This document shows, piece by piece, positions 22,902 through 31,781 of a stretch of DNA of 38,235 nucleotides. The DNA is taken from contig VBOY01000035.1 of the NCBI GenBank assembly GCA_005893295.1, forward strand, positions 609 through 38,843, read 5' to 3'. Position numbers and translations under genes: made by a program. This DNA comes from Candidatus Eiseniibacteriota bacterium (GTDB lineage Bacteria; Eisenbacteria; RBG-16-71-46). Below the pieces are notes generated by a model that was not told the DNA's origin, did not search any database, and saw nothing but the letters and a program-made list of their open reading frames with translations. The stretch's first letter is position 1. Each line of letters starts with the position of its first letter.

Positions 22902-24490
22902 GCCGCAGCTTCGATGCGGTGGTGATCGGGGGCGGCGCCAACGGCTTGGTCGCGGCCACGGCGCTCGGGAAATCCGGGCTGCGGGTGTTGCTGCTCGAGG
23001 CCGCGGAAGCGCTCGGGGGCCAGAGCCGCCTGGTCGAGTTCGCCCCGGGGTTCCGCGCGGCGCCGCTCGCGACCGATCCCGGATGGCTGCCGCCGGCCGT
23101 CGCGCGGGCCACCGAGATCGACAGCCCCGCGCGGCTCTCGGTGGAGGCTCCCGTCACGATCGCGGCGGCGGGTGAACACCTCACGCTGTGGCGCGACACG
23201 GCGCGCGCGGCCGACGCGATCCGTCCGCTCTCGCACGCCGATGCCAAACGCTGGCCGTCATTCATCGCGCGCTTGAGAAAGCTGGCGGGGTTCCTCGAGA
23301 CGCTCTACCGGGTGCCGCCGCCCGACGTCAATGCGCCGGCTGGTGAGCTGCTCTCATTCATAGGCCTCGCGCGCCGCTTCCGCGGACTCGGGCGCGAAGA
23401 CATGCTCGAGTTCCTCCGCACGCTGCCGATGTCGGTGTGGGAGCTGCTCGACGATTTCTTCGAGAGCGGATTGCTCAAGGCGGCCGTGGCTCCGGGCGGC
23501 ATGGTGGGAGTGCGCCAGGGGCCGCGCTCGGGTGGCACCGGGTTCGCGCTCCTGCACGGACTGGTGGGGGCCGAAGCCGGCGTGGCGCGTGGCCGGGCTC
23601 CGTGGCGCGACGGGCCCGAGGCGTTCACCCGCGCCGCCCACGAGGCGGCGCTGCGCGCGGGAGTCACGGTGCGCACCGGCGCCCAGGTGGCGCGGATCGA
23701 GGTGCGCGACGAGTCGGTCGCGGGGGTCGTGATCTCCACCGGCGAGACGATCTCGACGTCGCGCGTCCTCTCCACCGCCGATGCGGCCCGCACCTTCCTC
23801 GGCTGGGTCGATCCGGTGTGGCTCGACCCCGAGTTCCTCCACGCGGTGCGCAACATCCGCTACCGCGACTCCACCGCCTGGGTGCTCTACGCGCTCGCTG
23901 GCCTGCCCGAGATCCCAGGCCTGACACCGGAAGCGCTGCGGGGAGTCATCACCCTCACGCCGAGCCTCAAGGCACTGGAGCAGGCCGCCGATTGCGCCAA
24001 GTATGGGTCGATGTCGGAGCGGCCACACGTCGAGGTGACCCTGCCCAGTCTCCATTTCCCGGGCCTGGCACCCGAGGGCAAGCACGTGCTCGTCGCGCGC
24101 GTCCAGCATGCCCCGTACCGGCTCGGCAACGGGACCGCCTGGGACGCCGCCGGGCGCGAGACGCTCGAGCGCGCCGTGACCGACGCGATCGCGGCCGTGA
24201 TCCCGGGGTTCGTCGGGCGCGTGCTGCACCGCACCCTCCTGGTCCCGCCCGACATCGAGGCACGCTTCGGCCTCACCGCAGGAGCCGCTTCCCACGGCGA
24301 GGTCGCTCTCGACCAGATCCTCTTCATGCGACCGGTGGCGGGCTGGGCCCGCTACGCGACACCGATCGCGGGCCTCTACCTGGGCGGGGCCGGTGCCCAC
24401 CCGGGGCCCGGCGTCCTGGGCGGGCCCGGATGGCTCGCCGCCCAACGGTTGCTCGGCAATCGCCCCGTGCGCGCGGGAGAATCGTCATGA
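22898..24490 (+). CDS. CrtI/PYROXD2-like FAD-dependent oxidoreductase (second copy)
   Basis: A 530-residue paralogue of the preceding gene. The FAD fold GGGANG (12-17), LLEAAEALGGQSR, the mid-protein LLHGLVGAEAGVARGR region and the C-terminal GAGAHPGPGVLGGPGWLAAQ are the equivalents of those in the first copy. The two share layout over their full length but have diverged strongly, so this is an old duplication, not a recent repeat. The GTG start at 22898 overlaps the previous stop by four bases; translation upstream in the same frame is non-homologous and is ignored. Paired paralogues with coupled translation often form heteromers. The stop overlaps the Rieske gene start (ATGA). Confidence 0.87.
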   Translation: MSRSFDAVVIGGGANGLVAATALGKSGLRVLLLEAAEALGGQSRLVEFAPGFRAAPLATDPGWLPPAVARATEIDSPARLSVEAPVTIAAAGEHLTLWRDTARAADAIRPLSHADAKRWPSFIARLRKLAGFLETLYRVPPPDVNAPAGELLSFIGLARRFRGLGREDMLEFLRTLPMSVWELLDDFFESGLLKAAVAPGGMVGVRQGPRSGGTGFALLHGLVGAEAGVARGRAPWRDGPEAFTRAAHEAALRAGVTVRTGAQVARIEVRDESVAGVVISTGETISTSRVLSTADAARTFLGWVDPVWLDPEFLHAVRNIRYRDSTAWVLYALAGLPEIPGLTPEALRGVITLTPSLKALEQAADCAKYGSMSERPHVEVTLPSLHFPGLAPEGKHVLVARVQHAPYRLGNGTAWDAAGRETLERAVTDAIAAVIPGFVGRVLHRTLLVPPDIEARFGLTAGAASHGEVALDQILFMRPVAGWARYATPIAGLYLGGAGAHPGPGVLGGPGWLAAQRLLGNRPVRAGESS

Positions 24491-25605
24491 CCTACCACCG
24501 CACCCCCACCACCTACGTCCCGGGCTCGCGCACCTTGCCGCGCGACTACTACGTCTCACCTGCGATCCTGGCCGAAGAAAAGGAGAAGATCCACGCGCGC
24601 TCGTGGTGCTGCATCGGCCGCGCGGCACCGCTCGCCGAGCCGGGTGAGTACGTCGTGCGCACGATCGCCGACGAATCGTTGATCGTGGTCCGCGACCGCG
24701 AAGGCGTGCTGCACGCCTTCTTCAACGTGTGCCGGCACCGTGGCACGCGCATCTGCCGCGAGGAGTCGGGCCGCTTCGCCCAGACCATCCAGTGCCCGTA
24801 CCATGCCTGGACCTACGGCATCGACGGTCGCCTGATCGCCGCTCCGCACATGCAGGAGGTCGAGGGCTTTCACACCGCCGACTATCCACTCCACGAAGCG
24901 GCGATCGCCGAGTGGGACGGGTTCGTGTTCGTGAACCTGGCCAACGATCCCGAGCCGTTCGATCGTGTCTGGGCGCCGATGCGCGCGCGGCTCCAGCGAT
25001 ACTCGCTGTCCCGGCTCTCGATCGGGCATCGCGTGGCCTACGATGTCGCCGCCAACTGGAAGCTGGTGTTCCAGAACTACTCCGAGTGCCTGCACTGCCC
25101 GACGATCCATCCCAAGCTCGCCACCGTGCTCCCCTACCAGAGCGGTGCCAACGACTTCACCGAAGGGCCGTTCCTCGGCGGCTACATGGAGATCAAGGCG
25201 CCGAACGAGAGCGCCACGATGAGCGGGCGGACCTGCGGTCGACTGGTCGGCGACTTGCCCGAGGACGATCGGCACCGCGCCTTCTACTACTCGCTGATGC
25301 CCAACCTGTTGCTGAGCCTCCACCCCGACTACGTCAACTACTACCTGGTGCACCCGATCGCCCCCGACCGGACGCTGGTCGAGTCGGAATGGCTCTTCCA
25401 TCCCGATACGCTCGCCGATCCCTCGAGCCGCCCCCGCGACGCGATCGAGTTCTGGGACCTCACGAACCGCCAGGACTGGGAGATCGTCGAGTGGAGCCAG
25501 CGCGGCGTGTCGTCACGCCGCTACGGCACCGGTCCCTATTCCGCTCGCGAGAGCGTTCCCGCAGCCTGGGACCGCGAGTACCTGCGGCAGATGGGGCGCG
25601 GCTGA
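24487..25605 (+). CDS. Rieske non-haem iron oxygenase, quaternary-amine type
   Basis: Oxygenase component of 372 residues. The Rieske [2Fe-2S] ligands are Cys82 and His84 (CRHRG) and Cys103 and His106 (CPYHAW). The mononuclear iron site is His203 and His208 in ECLHCPTIH, with Asp330 in RQDWEIVEWSQRG as the likely third ligand. The residue before CLHC is Glu200, where ring-hydroxylating dioxygenases have Asp. Together with the C-terminal NRQDWE..E..QRG pattern this resembles the group acting on quaternary amines (glycine betaine, carnitine, stachydrine, choline). These enzymes hydroxylate an N-methyl group, releasing formaldehyde, or cleave the molecule. No ferredoxin-reductase partner gene is in the window. 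It is the last gene of the coupled operon; the substrate is unknown. Confidence 0.9.
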   Translation: MTYHRTPTTYVPGSRTLPRDYYVSPAILAEEKEKIHARSWCCIGRAAPLAEPGEYVVRTIADESLIVVRDREGVLHAFFNVCRHRGTRICREESGRFAQTIQCPYHAWTYGIDGRLIAAPHMQEVEGFHTADYPLHEAAIAEWDGFVFVNLANDPEPFDRVWAPMRARLQRYSLSRLSIGHRVAYDVAANWKLVFQNYSECLHCPTIHPKLATVLPYQSGANDFTEGPFLGGYMEIKAPNESATMSGRTCGRLVGDLPEDDRHRAFYYSLMPNLLLSLHPDYVNYYLVHPIAPDRTLVESEWLFHPDTLADPSSRPRDAIEFWDLTNRQDWEIVEWSQRGVSSRRYGTGPYSARESVPAAWDREYLRQMGRG

Positions 25606-25645
25606 TCCGCCGAACGGACTCGGTCCTGGGTCTGGTTCCGCACAC

Positions 25646-26206
25646 TCAGCGCGGCCACAGCCAGCCGAACGTCCCCCCGGCGAGCAGGCCATAGATCAAG
25701 CTGTCGAGCGTGTGCTTGGCGGTGGTCGCCCACGAGCGCTTGTACCAGATCGAGTCTTGCCACAACGCCACCCCGAAGCAGGCGAAGGTGGTGGTGCCCG
25801 CGAAACGGAACACGGAGAGATAGGGAGCGCCCGGCGCGAGCGCGCGCCCGGCAACATAGGCCGCGAACACGCCGATCACGACGCAATAGACGAACCATTG
25901 GGCCAGCTGTGGTGCCATCGCCCACATTCCGTTGGGCAGGACGGTGGCGATCAACACCGGCCCCCGCTTCATCTTCTCCGCGAACGCCGGAGACTTCATC
26001 TCCGCGGGGCCGCTGACCCGCGGCACCATGTAATCTCCCGGAGGCAGATCGAACGGGCGCAGGGCATCCATGACCTGGTCCTCGGCCGGCACCTTGCGAT
26101 AGTCGTTCTTGTGGTACCCGAGCATCATGTGGATGAGCCAGCTCGCCAGGAACGAGAACACCGCGGACAGCAGAATCGGCATCCACAGCGACATGATCGG
26201 AACCAT
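25646..26206 (-). CDS. Conserved membrane protein of unknown function
   Basis: Protein of 186 residues. An N-terminal hydrophobic helix (about 5-28) with [18 protein letters not shown] is followed by a soluble loop containing the striking [11 protein letters not shown] motif, then helices at about 97-125 and 130-150 and a C-terminal Gly-rich helix ending [11 protein letters not shown] recognise the layout as a recurrent unknown family in high-GC soil and groundwater bacteria but cannot name a function. ATG 26206 has AGGAGG six bases upstream, a strong site. It is the third gene of a minus-strand run after two thioredoxin-fold genes and is convergent with the Rieske gene, 40 bases away. A redox or cytochrome-maturation link is only positional. 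Confidence 0.75.
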   Translation of the reverse strand: MVPIMSLWMPILLSAVFSFLASWLIHMMLGYHKNDYRKVPAEDQVMDALRPFDLPPGDYMVPRVSGPAEMKSPAFAEKMKRGPVLIATVLPNGMWAMAPQLAQWFVYCVVIGVFAAYVAGRALAPGAPYLSVFRFAGTTTFACFGVALWQDSIWYKRSWATTAKHTLDSLIYGLLAGGTFGWLWPR

Positions 26207-26256
26207 CGCGACCTCCTCATGGCTCGTACCTGTCGAAGCGCGTCGGCGCCTCCCGA

Positions 26257-26943
26257 TCAGCTCGCGCCGCGGAACTTGATCCCGCAGCCGAACATCTTGG
26301 TCTCCGCCGTCGACACTGCCTTGCCCACGACGACCGCGTCGATCGCCTGCTTGAGCCACGGATTCTGGACCGCCTTCTCGTCGCGCGCGTTGTCGTCCAC
26401 CGCGCCGTGATACACGAGGCGTCCCTCCGCGTCGAACAGGAAGACTTCGGGGGTGCGCGTGGCGCCGAAGGCGCGCGCCACTTCGGAGGTGGCGTCCACC
26501 ACGTAGGGGAACTTGAAGCCAAGCTGCTTCGCCTGCGCCTTCATCGGCTCGAAGTCGTCCTCCGGATAGGCCGCCGGGTCGTTTGCGTTGACCGCGATCA
26601 CGCCCACGCCCTGCGCCTGCGCCGCGTTGCCGATGCGTGCGATGCGCCGCTGCCATTGCTTGACCCACGGGCAGTGCTTGCACATGAAGATCACGAGCGT
26701 GCCCTTCTTGCCAGCCACGGCCGCGATCGAGCGCTCGCGGCCGTCGACGGCCTTCATGCGCGTCTCTCGCATCGGGGCCGGTTGGCCGATTGCCAGCGCC
26801 ATCGGCCTGGCGACATCCGCCCCGCCCGTAGGCGTGGCCGGCGATGCGGGACTCGGGGCTGCCTGGGCCCGCGCGCGGGCGGTGACCGCGACGAGCAGGG
26901 CGACGGCGACGAGCACGAGGCGCGGGTGTCGAATCGAATTCAT
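26257..26943 (-). CDS. Exported thioredoxin-fold protein (AhpC/TSA-like redoxin)
   Basis: Periplasmic redoxin of 228 residues. An N-terminal signal peptide (about 1-27, ending ARAQA) is followed by a Pro/Ala/Thr linker, then a redoxin domain from about 48 on. The active-site pair is CKHC inside [13 protein letters not shown], the form found in a TlpA/AhpC-like group in which F(I/M)CxHCP is typical. The cis-Pro loop is seen as [12 protein letters not shown]-terminal CGIKF motif is also characteristic of this group. The ATG overlaps the stop of the lipoprotein thioredoxin upstream (ATGA), so the two should act as a redox pair, perhaps in thiol-disulfide exchange or cytochrome c maturation outside the membrane. 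The partner's identity is not visible. Confidence 0.87.
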   Translation of the reverse strand: MNSIRHPRLVLVAVALLVAVTARARAQAAPSPASPATPTGGADVARPMALAIGQPAPMRETRMKAVDGRERSIAAVAGKKGTLVIFMCKHCPWVKQWQRRIARIGNAAQAQGVGVIAVNANDPAAYPEDDFEPMKAQAKQLGFKFPYVVDATSEVARAFGATRTPEVFLFDAEGRLVYHGAVDDNARDEKAVQNPWLKQAIDAVVVGKAVSTAETKMFGCGIKFRGAS

Positions 26944-27485
26944 GGGGTTGGTTTCTCCGTCGCGATCGAGTGGGTGAGAGCTGTCTGAATCGACTGGTCG
27001 AAGCGCGCTTCGTTCGCGGCGCCTTCCCAAAACGCCTCCAGCCGGCCGGCACCATCGTACACGAAGGTGGCGGGAAGCGCCCCCGACCAGCGCGGGTCCA
27101 ATCCGTCGATGAACGCCATCTCGCTGCCCGCCGCGAGATAGCTGGTGTCGGTGACGCCCTGCGCGGCCAGAAACCGCGCCACCTGCGGCAATTGATCCTC
27201 GGCGTCGGTCGAGATCAGCACCAAGCGCAGGCCCTCGGCGCGGCGTGCGCGGGCGACCTTGAGCAGCGCGGGCATCTCCTCGCGGCACGGCGCGCACCAG
27301 GTGGCCCAGAGGTTGACGAGCGTGGCGCGCGCTCCGGGGCTGGCCACGAGCGCGTGAACGCCGTCCGCGGTGAGCGGCACCACCGGCGGGGCGATGGCGC
27401 GCGGCGAGTGCCGTCCGCCCGCCGGAGCGCATCCCGCGAGCATCGAGACGACCAGGGTGAACCAGTGTCTTTGGATCTTGGCCAT
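26940..27485 (-). CDS. TlpA-like thioredoxin lipoprotein
   Basis: Membrane-anchored periplasmic thioredoxin of 181 residues. The signal peptide has a lipobox MLAGC (about 15-19), so the mature protein begins at a lipidated Cys. The TlpA/ResA-type active site [13 protein letters not shown] (about 60-72) carries the redox CAPC pair. The cis-Pro region reads [10 protein letters not shown]. Reduced forms of this family keep thiols available for cytochrome c assembly or repair of envelope proteins; whether it acts there is inference. ATG 27485 is the first gene of the run and overlaps the next start by four bases. A 133-base divergent gap separates it from the asparagine synthase gene. Confidence 0.9.
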   Translation of the reverse strand: MAKIQRHWFTLVVSMLAGCAPAGGRHSPRAIAPPVVPLTADGVHALVASPGARATLVNLWATWCAPCREEMPALLKVARARRAEGLRLVLISTDAEDQLPQVARFLAAQGVTDTSYLAAGSEMAFIDGLDPRWSGALPATFVYDGAGRLEAFWEGAANEARFDQSIQTALTHSIATEKPTP

Positions 27486-27618
27486 GGGTAGAAGTCGCGT
27501 GACGCCGGGGGACGGAGTCTCTACGATCGGCGCCCGTCATGGCCTCGCCGTCCGTCTCGCCCCGCTCCCCATTCGCCCGCGACGCCCGCCGCGGCCGCGG
27601 CTAGAGGTCCGATCCAGA

Positions 27619-29427
27619 ATGTGCGGCATCTACGGATCGATCGGCTGCGGCGCATCGCTCGAGGCATCGCTCGCCTGCCTCCGCACCCTCGCCCATCGCG
27701 GTCCGGACGGCGAAGGGTATCACAGCGACCCGGCGCACGACGTGTTCCTGGGCCACACACGCCTGTCGATCGTCGACCTGTCGCCGGCCGGCGCGCAGCC
27801 GATGCCGAACGAGGACAAGAGCCTGTGGCTCGTCCTGAACGGCGAGATCTACAACCATCGGGCGCTGCGCCGTGAGTTGATCGCCAAGGGACACCGATTC
27901 ATCGGCCGCTGCGATGCCGAGGTCGTGCTGCACCTCTACGAAGAGCACGGCGAGCGCCTGCTCGAGCGCTTGACCGGCATGTTCACCTTCGCGCTGTGGG
28001 ACCTGAAGGCGCGCCGCCTCCTGCTCGCGCGCGATCGCATCGGCATCAAGCCTCTGTTCTACGCGCTCGACGGCGGCACGTTGGCTTTCTCCTCGGAGCT
28101 CAAGGCGCTGGCCCTTACGCCGGGCTTGGACCTCACGCCCGACGTCACCGCGTACTGGGATTTCCTGACCTATCAGTTCGTGCCCGCGCCGAAGACCGTG
28201 TACCGCGCGGCCCGCAAGCTTCCGGCCGGGCATTTGGCGCTATTCGCCGCCGGGCGCCTCGAGGTACGGCGCTGGTGGGAACCACGCTTCGACCCCGATC
28301 CCGCGATGACGGAAGAACGCGCGATCGACGAGCTGGACGCGCTCCTCGACGAGGTGGTGAGCGACCATTTGCTCGCCGACGTGCCGGTCGGTTTGTTCCT
28401 CTCCGGCGGGGTCGATTCGTCGCTCGTGGCGGCTCGCGTGGCCCGCGCCACCCGCGAGCCGACCGCGGCGTTCTCGATCCGCTTTCCCGACCGCCCCCAT
28501 GACGAGGCCGCGATTGCCGCGGCGACGGCGCGGCGCCTGGGCTTCGCGTGGCACGTGCAGGAGTTCGGCGCCGACGACCTGCTGGCCCTGGTGCCGACGA
28601 TCCCCGATCTCTTCGACGAGCCCTTCGGCGACCAGGCGGCCTTGCCGATGGTCGGGTTGGCGCGCATGACGGCGCGCAAGGTGAAGGTGGTGCTGTCCGG
28701 CGACGGGGGCGACGAGACGCATCTCGGCTACCCGCGTTACTTCAAGGAGCGCGAACGTCGCGCCCTCCACCTGCTCGCCGACGCGCTCCCGGCGAAGCGA
28801 CTGTTGCGCCGCACGTCGCTGCGGAACACGCTCGAAGGCCCGTGGGGGCGCATGTGCCACTTCTACGGCGGGATCCCCGCCCATACGAAGCGCGCATTCG
28901 CCGAGGTCGTGGCCCCCGAGCTGCGCGACTACGACGACTACTGGCTCTACAAGCAGCACGACCGGCCCGAGCTGCCTCCGCTCGCGCGCCAGCAGGCGAT
29001 CGACTTCGCGACCTGGCTGGTCGAGGGCATCCTCACCAAGGTCGATCGCACGTCGATGCGCTTCGGTCTCGAGGTGCGTCCGCCGCTGCTCGACCACCGC
29101 GTCGTCGGGCTCGCCACCCGCATCCCGGACGCGGTGTTGGCCAAGGACGGCGTACCGAAGCACCTGCTCAAGCGCCTCCTCGAGCGCGAGCTTCCGCGCG
29201 AGATCGTGCACCGGCGCAAGACCGCCTTCTCGGTGCCACTCAAGCAATTCATCCACGAGCGCGGCCTGTTGCGGCCGGAGCGCGATCTCGACGTGCTCGG
29301 AGCGTTTCGGATCCGCCGCGAAAAGGTGGAGCACGCGCTCTCGACCTCGCGCGATCATCATTCGTATTGGCTGCTGGCGCAGCTCGCGGCATTCGTTCAA
29401 CGCGAGGCCGTGACGGCCAGCCCCTAG
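27619..29427 (+). CDS. asnB: Asparagine synthase (glutamine-hydrolysing)
   Basis: Cytoplasmic AsnB-type amidotransferase of 602 residues. Cys2 after the initiator Met is the glutaminase nucleophile (MCGIYG), with LAHRGPDGEG (24-33) and LNGEIYNH (73-80) of the class II glutaminase domain. The C-terminal synthetase domain has the pyrophosphate loop LSGGVDSS (261-268), then VLSGDGGDE and the TKVDRTSMRFGLEVRPPLLDH block. Full length and motifs are intact. ATG 27619 is fixed by Cys2. It converts Asp to Asn, but many AsnB paralogues inside surface-polysaccharide loci modify sugars or precursors instead. It converges with the glycan operon, nine bases from its last gene, so a glycan-related role is possible but unproven. 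Confidence 0.92.
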   Translation: MCGIYGSIGCGASLEASLACLRTLAHRGPDGEGYHSDPAHDVFLGHTRLSIVDLSPAGAQPMPNEDKSLWLVLNGEIYNHRALRRELIAKGHRFIGRCDAEVVLHLYEEHGERLLERLTGMFTFALWDLKARRLLLARDRIGIKPLFYALDGGTLAFSSELKALALTPGLDLTPDVTAYWDFLTYQFVPAPKTVYRAARKLPAGHLALFAAGRLEVRRWWEPRFDPDPAMTEERAIDELDALLDEVVSDHLLADVPVGLFLSGGVDSSLVAARVARATREPTAAFSIRFPDRPHDEAAIAAATARRLGFAWHVQEFGADDLLALVPTIPDLFDEPFGDQAALPMVGLARMTARKVKVVLSGDGGDETHLGYPRYFKERERRALHLLADALPAKRLLRRTSLRNTLEGPWGRMCHFYGGIPAHTKRAFAEVVAPELRDYDDYWLYKQHDRPELPPLARQQAIDFATWLVEGILTKVDRTSMRFGLEVRPPLLDHRVVGLATRIPDAVLAKDGVPKHLLKRLLERELPREIVHRRKTAFSVPLKQFIHERGLLRPERDLDVLGAFRIRREKVEHALSTSRDHHSYWLLAQLAAFVQREAVTASP

Positions 29428-29436
29428 GCTTGGCCC

Positions 29437-30591
29437 TCACCGCGGGCGAGCGGCCGCCTTCCCGAGCACGTCCAGCGTTTCCCGCATCGCGCGCGTGTGC
29501 GAATGCTCCTCGGCGAGCGCGCGCGCATGGGGTCGCGCGACCTCGATCCGCTCGCGATCGAGCCAGCGCGCGAGCCGTTCGGCGAGCGCCTCGTCGTCCT
29601 CGCCGCGGGAGCTAACTTCACCCTCGCGCCCGGGCGTCATCAGCTCCGCCGCTCCGTTCGTGTCGCTCGTCACCACGGGCAACCCGCTCGCCAGCGCTTC
29701 GAGCGTCGAGTTCGCGAACGGGTCGTAGAGCGTGGGAAGCACGTAGAGGTCGCTCGCGGCGTAACACGCTTCGGCGTCGGCGCGGCCGCCCAGGAAGTGG
29801 CAGCGCTCGGCGATCCCACGGCCGGCCGCGAGCGCGCGGTAGCGCTCGAGCGCGGCGTCGAAGCCCACCACCACCAGCCGCGCATCGGGATGGGAGCGCG
29901 AAGCGCAGGCGAACGCGTCGATCGTGCGGCGCAGGCCCTTGCGCCCGTATCCGGTGCCGAGGAACAGCACCACCACGTGCCGGGGCTCCAGGGCCAGCGC
30001 GCGCCTCAGAGCCGCTCCCTCGGCCGAGCGCCGTCGCGGATGGAAACGCTCGAGGTCGACGCCATTGTGAACCACGACCACTGCGTTCTTTTCGAGCGCA
30101 AAGCGCCTCAGCACGTCACGGCGCACCATCTCGCTGTTGCAGATCCAAGTGTCGGCGGCACCTGGCCGCAACGCGCGGTCCTCGATCGCGCACGCCACGC
30201 GCTGCTTGAGATCCAGGCTCGGCGGCCGCCTCCTGCCGTCGCCACGTGAACGGTGGACCAGCTCGATGTAGGTGCGCTGCACTCCCCCACCCAAGCGCAT
30301 CACGTCCTGGCTCCAGGTCTTGCCGAGCCCGACCACCAGGTCGAAGCCGCCGCGCCGCCGCGCCAGGAAGCGCTCGACCGCGGTGGCCCAGGACCACATG
30401 CGCCAGGCGCCGCCGATCGCGAAGGGTCGCAGCACCTCGAAGCGCACCCGTGGATCGGGCGGATCGACGTGGCTGCGGCACACGATCACCGGCTCGTGCC
30501 CGCTCGCGGCCAGCGCGCTCGCCAATTGATCGAGCGTGCGCTCGGTGCCGCCCGAGCGAGCGTGCCGCATGTGGACCAGCGCGACGCGCAC
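29437..30591 (-). CDS. GT4 glycosyltransferase, WaaG-like
   Basis: GT-B glycosyltransferase of 384 residues. The N-terminal Rossmann domain opens ALVHMRHARSGGTERTLDQLA, with the glycine-rich acceptor loop. The donor domain has VHNGVDLERFHP, then VLFLGTGYGRKGLRRTIDAF, a pattern seen in RfaG/WaaG LPS-core glucosyltransferases, and the nucleotide-sugar E-x7-E-type region PTLYDPFANSTLEALASGLP. Gly/Arg-rich surface loops suggest a peripheral membrane enzyme. GTG 30591 has GAGG seven bases upstream. It is the last gene of the minus-strand glycan operon, 59 bases downstream of the CDP-glycerol-type transferase. It probably adds a hexose to LPS core or a related glycan, with donor unassigned. Confidence 0.85.
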   Translation of the reverse strand: MRVALVHMRHARSGGTERTLDQLASALAASGHEPVIVCRSHVDPPDPRVRFEVLRPFAIGGAWRMWSWATAVERFLARRRGGFDLVVGLGKTWSQDVMRLGGGVQRTYIELVHRSRGDGRRRPPSLDLKQRVACAIEDRALRPGAADTWICNSEMVRRDVLRRFALEKNAVVVVHNGVDLERFHPRRRSAEGAALRRALALEPRHVVVLFLGTGYGRKGLRRTIDAFACASRSHPDARLVVVGFDAALERYRALAAGRGIAERCHFLGGRADAEACYAASDLYVLPTLYDPFANSTLEALASGLPVVTSDTNGAAELMTPGREGEVSSRGEDDEALAERLARWLDRERIEVARPHARALAEEHSHTRAMRETLDVLGKAAARPR

Positions 30592-30650
30592 CGTGCAACC
30601 TCAGACCCCGGGGCGCAGCGCCCGCGCCAGGCGCGGCCTCGGGAGGGACC

Positions 30651-31781
30651 TCACGGCCGTGCTCCCCGGTTCTGGTGCCCGCCTTCCTGCAGCAGCCGCT
30701 CGACCGTGTCCTTCAAGCGTTGCGAGGCTCGCCCATCGAGCCCCCAGAAGTAGTAATCGCGTTCTCGCGCGGCGGCCGCCGTCATCGCGGGCGTGGGGTG
30801 AAGCGCCCGCCCGATCCCGGCGGCCAATTCGCCCGGCGCCGCGACGTGCACGAACGCGTCGCGCAGGAACTGCCGATTGTCCTCGGTCAAGATCGGCCGG
30901 CCGTCCGAGTGCTTCAGGCGATCGCAGTCGAGGTCGACGATGACGCCGGTCTTGCCGAACGCCAAGAAATCGAACACCGCGCTCGAGGCCTCGCTCACCA
31001 GGACCTCGGCCGCGGCCATGTACGGCATGATGTTGTACTCGCTCATCGGCAGCAACACCGCGTGTCGATGGCGCGGCACGCGTTGCTCGAAGATTCGATG
31101 CTGCTCGTGCGGCGCGTACTTGCCCATCCAGCTGTAGTGGTGGAGCTTGATGATGAGGTTGCATCCGCGCGTGGCCTCGAAGATCGCGTCCTTGACGTCG
31201 TAGAGGCACGTGGGCTTGTAGGTGGGCGCGAACAGCACCGTCGGGCGCGCGGGATCCAGGCCCCAGCGCAGCAGGATGTGCTCGCGCGGCCCGTAGCGAT
31301 TCTGGAAGTAGTGGTCGAGCTTCGGCAGGCCGATCTTGTGCACTTCGCTCGCCCCGAGCACACCCGATTGCTCGAGCTTGTCGACCCGATACTGACCCTC
31401 GACGAAGATCTGGTAGCGGTGACCGGTCGATTTCTCGAGGTTGCGGTAGAGGATGTTCTTGATCCCGGTGCCGTGGTTCAAGAAGCACAACAGCGTGTCC
31501 CCGTAGGCCTCGGCGTTGCGCACCGTGTCGCCCGAGATCACGACGTCGAATCCCGACCGCTCGCCGGTGAACCGGTAGCCGCCGCGCCGCCACTCTTCGA
31601 CGATCGCCGGCGTATAGCGCAGGTTGAAGATTCCCCAGCGCCGCCGGCGCTCTTCGTCGAGCGCGAACCACACCTCGTAGCGCGGGTCGCCCAGGAACAG
31701 CTCGATCACCGGGTCGAACGCCGCCTTGTGGTAGACGAAGCCGATCTTGAACAGCAGGCGGATGCGCCGCGGCACGCTCAC
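30651..31781 (-). CDS. CDP-glycerol glycerophosphotransferase-like GT-B enzyme
   Basis: Protein of 376 residues related to TagB/TagF-type transferases. Visible blocks are CFLNHGTGIKN, IFVEGQYRVDKLEQ, PTVLFAPTYKP, IIKLHHYSWMGKY and the nucleotide-binding VSEASSAVFDFLAFGKTGVIVDLD. The GTG chosen overlaps the preceding stop (GTGA); a GTG two codons later is possible. In Gram-positives this family polymerises glycerol-phosphate from CDP-glycerol; in Gram-negative loci it moves phospho-polyols or related groups onto LPS or capsule. The immediately coupled upstream gene is a nucleotidyltransferase that could make its CDP-activated donor. Cytoplasmic or inner-membrane-associated. Confidence 0.8.
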   Translation of the reverse strand: MSVPRRIRLLFKIGFVYHKAAFDPVIELFLGDPRYEVWFALDEERRRRWGIFNLRYTPAIVEEWRRGGYRFTGERSGFDVVISGDTVRNAEAYGDTLLCFLNHGTGIKNILYRNLEKSTGHRYQIFVEGQYRVDKLEQSGVLGASEVHKIGLPKLDHYFQNRYGPREHILLRWGLDPARPTVLFAPTYKPTCLYDVKDAIFEATRGCNLIIKLHHYSWMGKYAPHEQHRIFEQRVPRHRHAVLLPMSEYNIMPYMAAAEVLVSEASSAVFDFLAFGKTGVIVDLDCDRLKHSDGRPILTEDNRQFLRDAFVHVAAPGELAAGIGRALHPTPAMTAAAARERDYYFWGLDGRASQRLKDTVERLLQEGGHQNRGARP

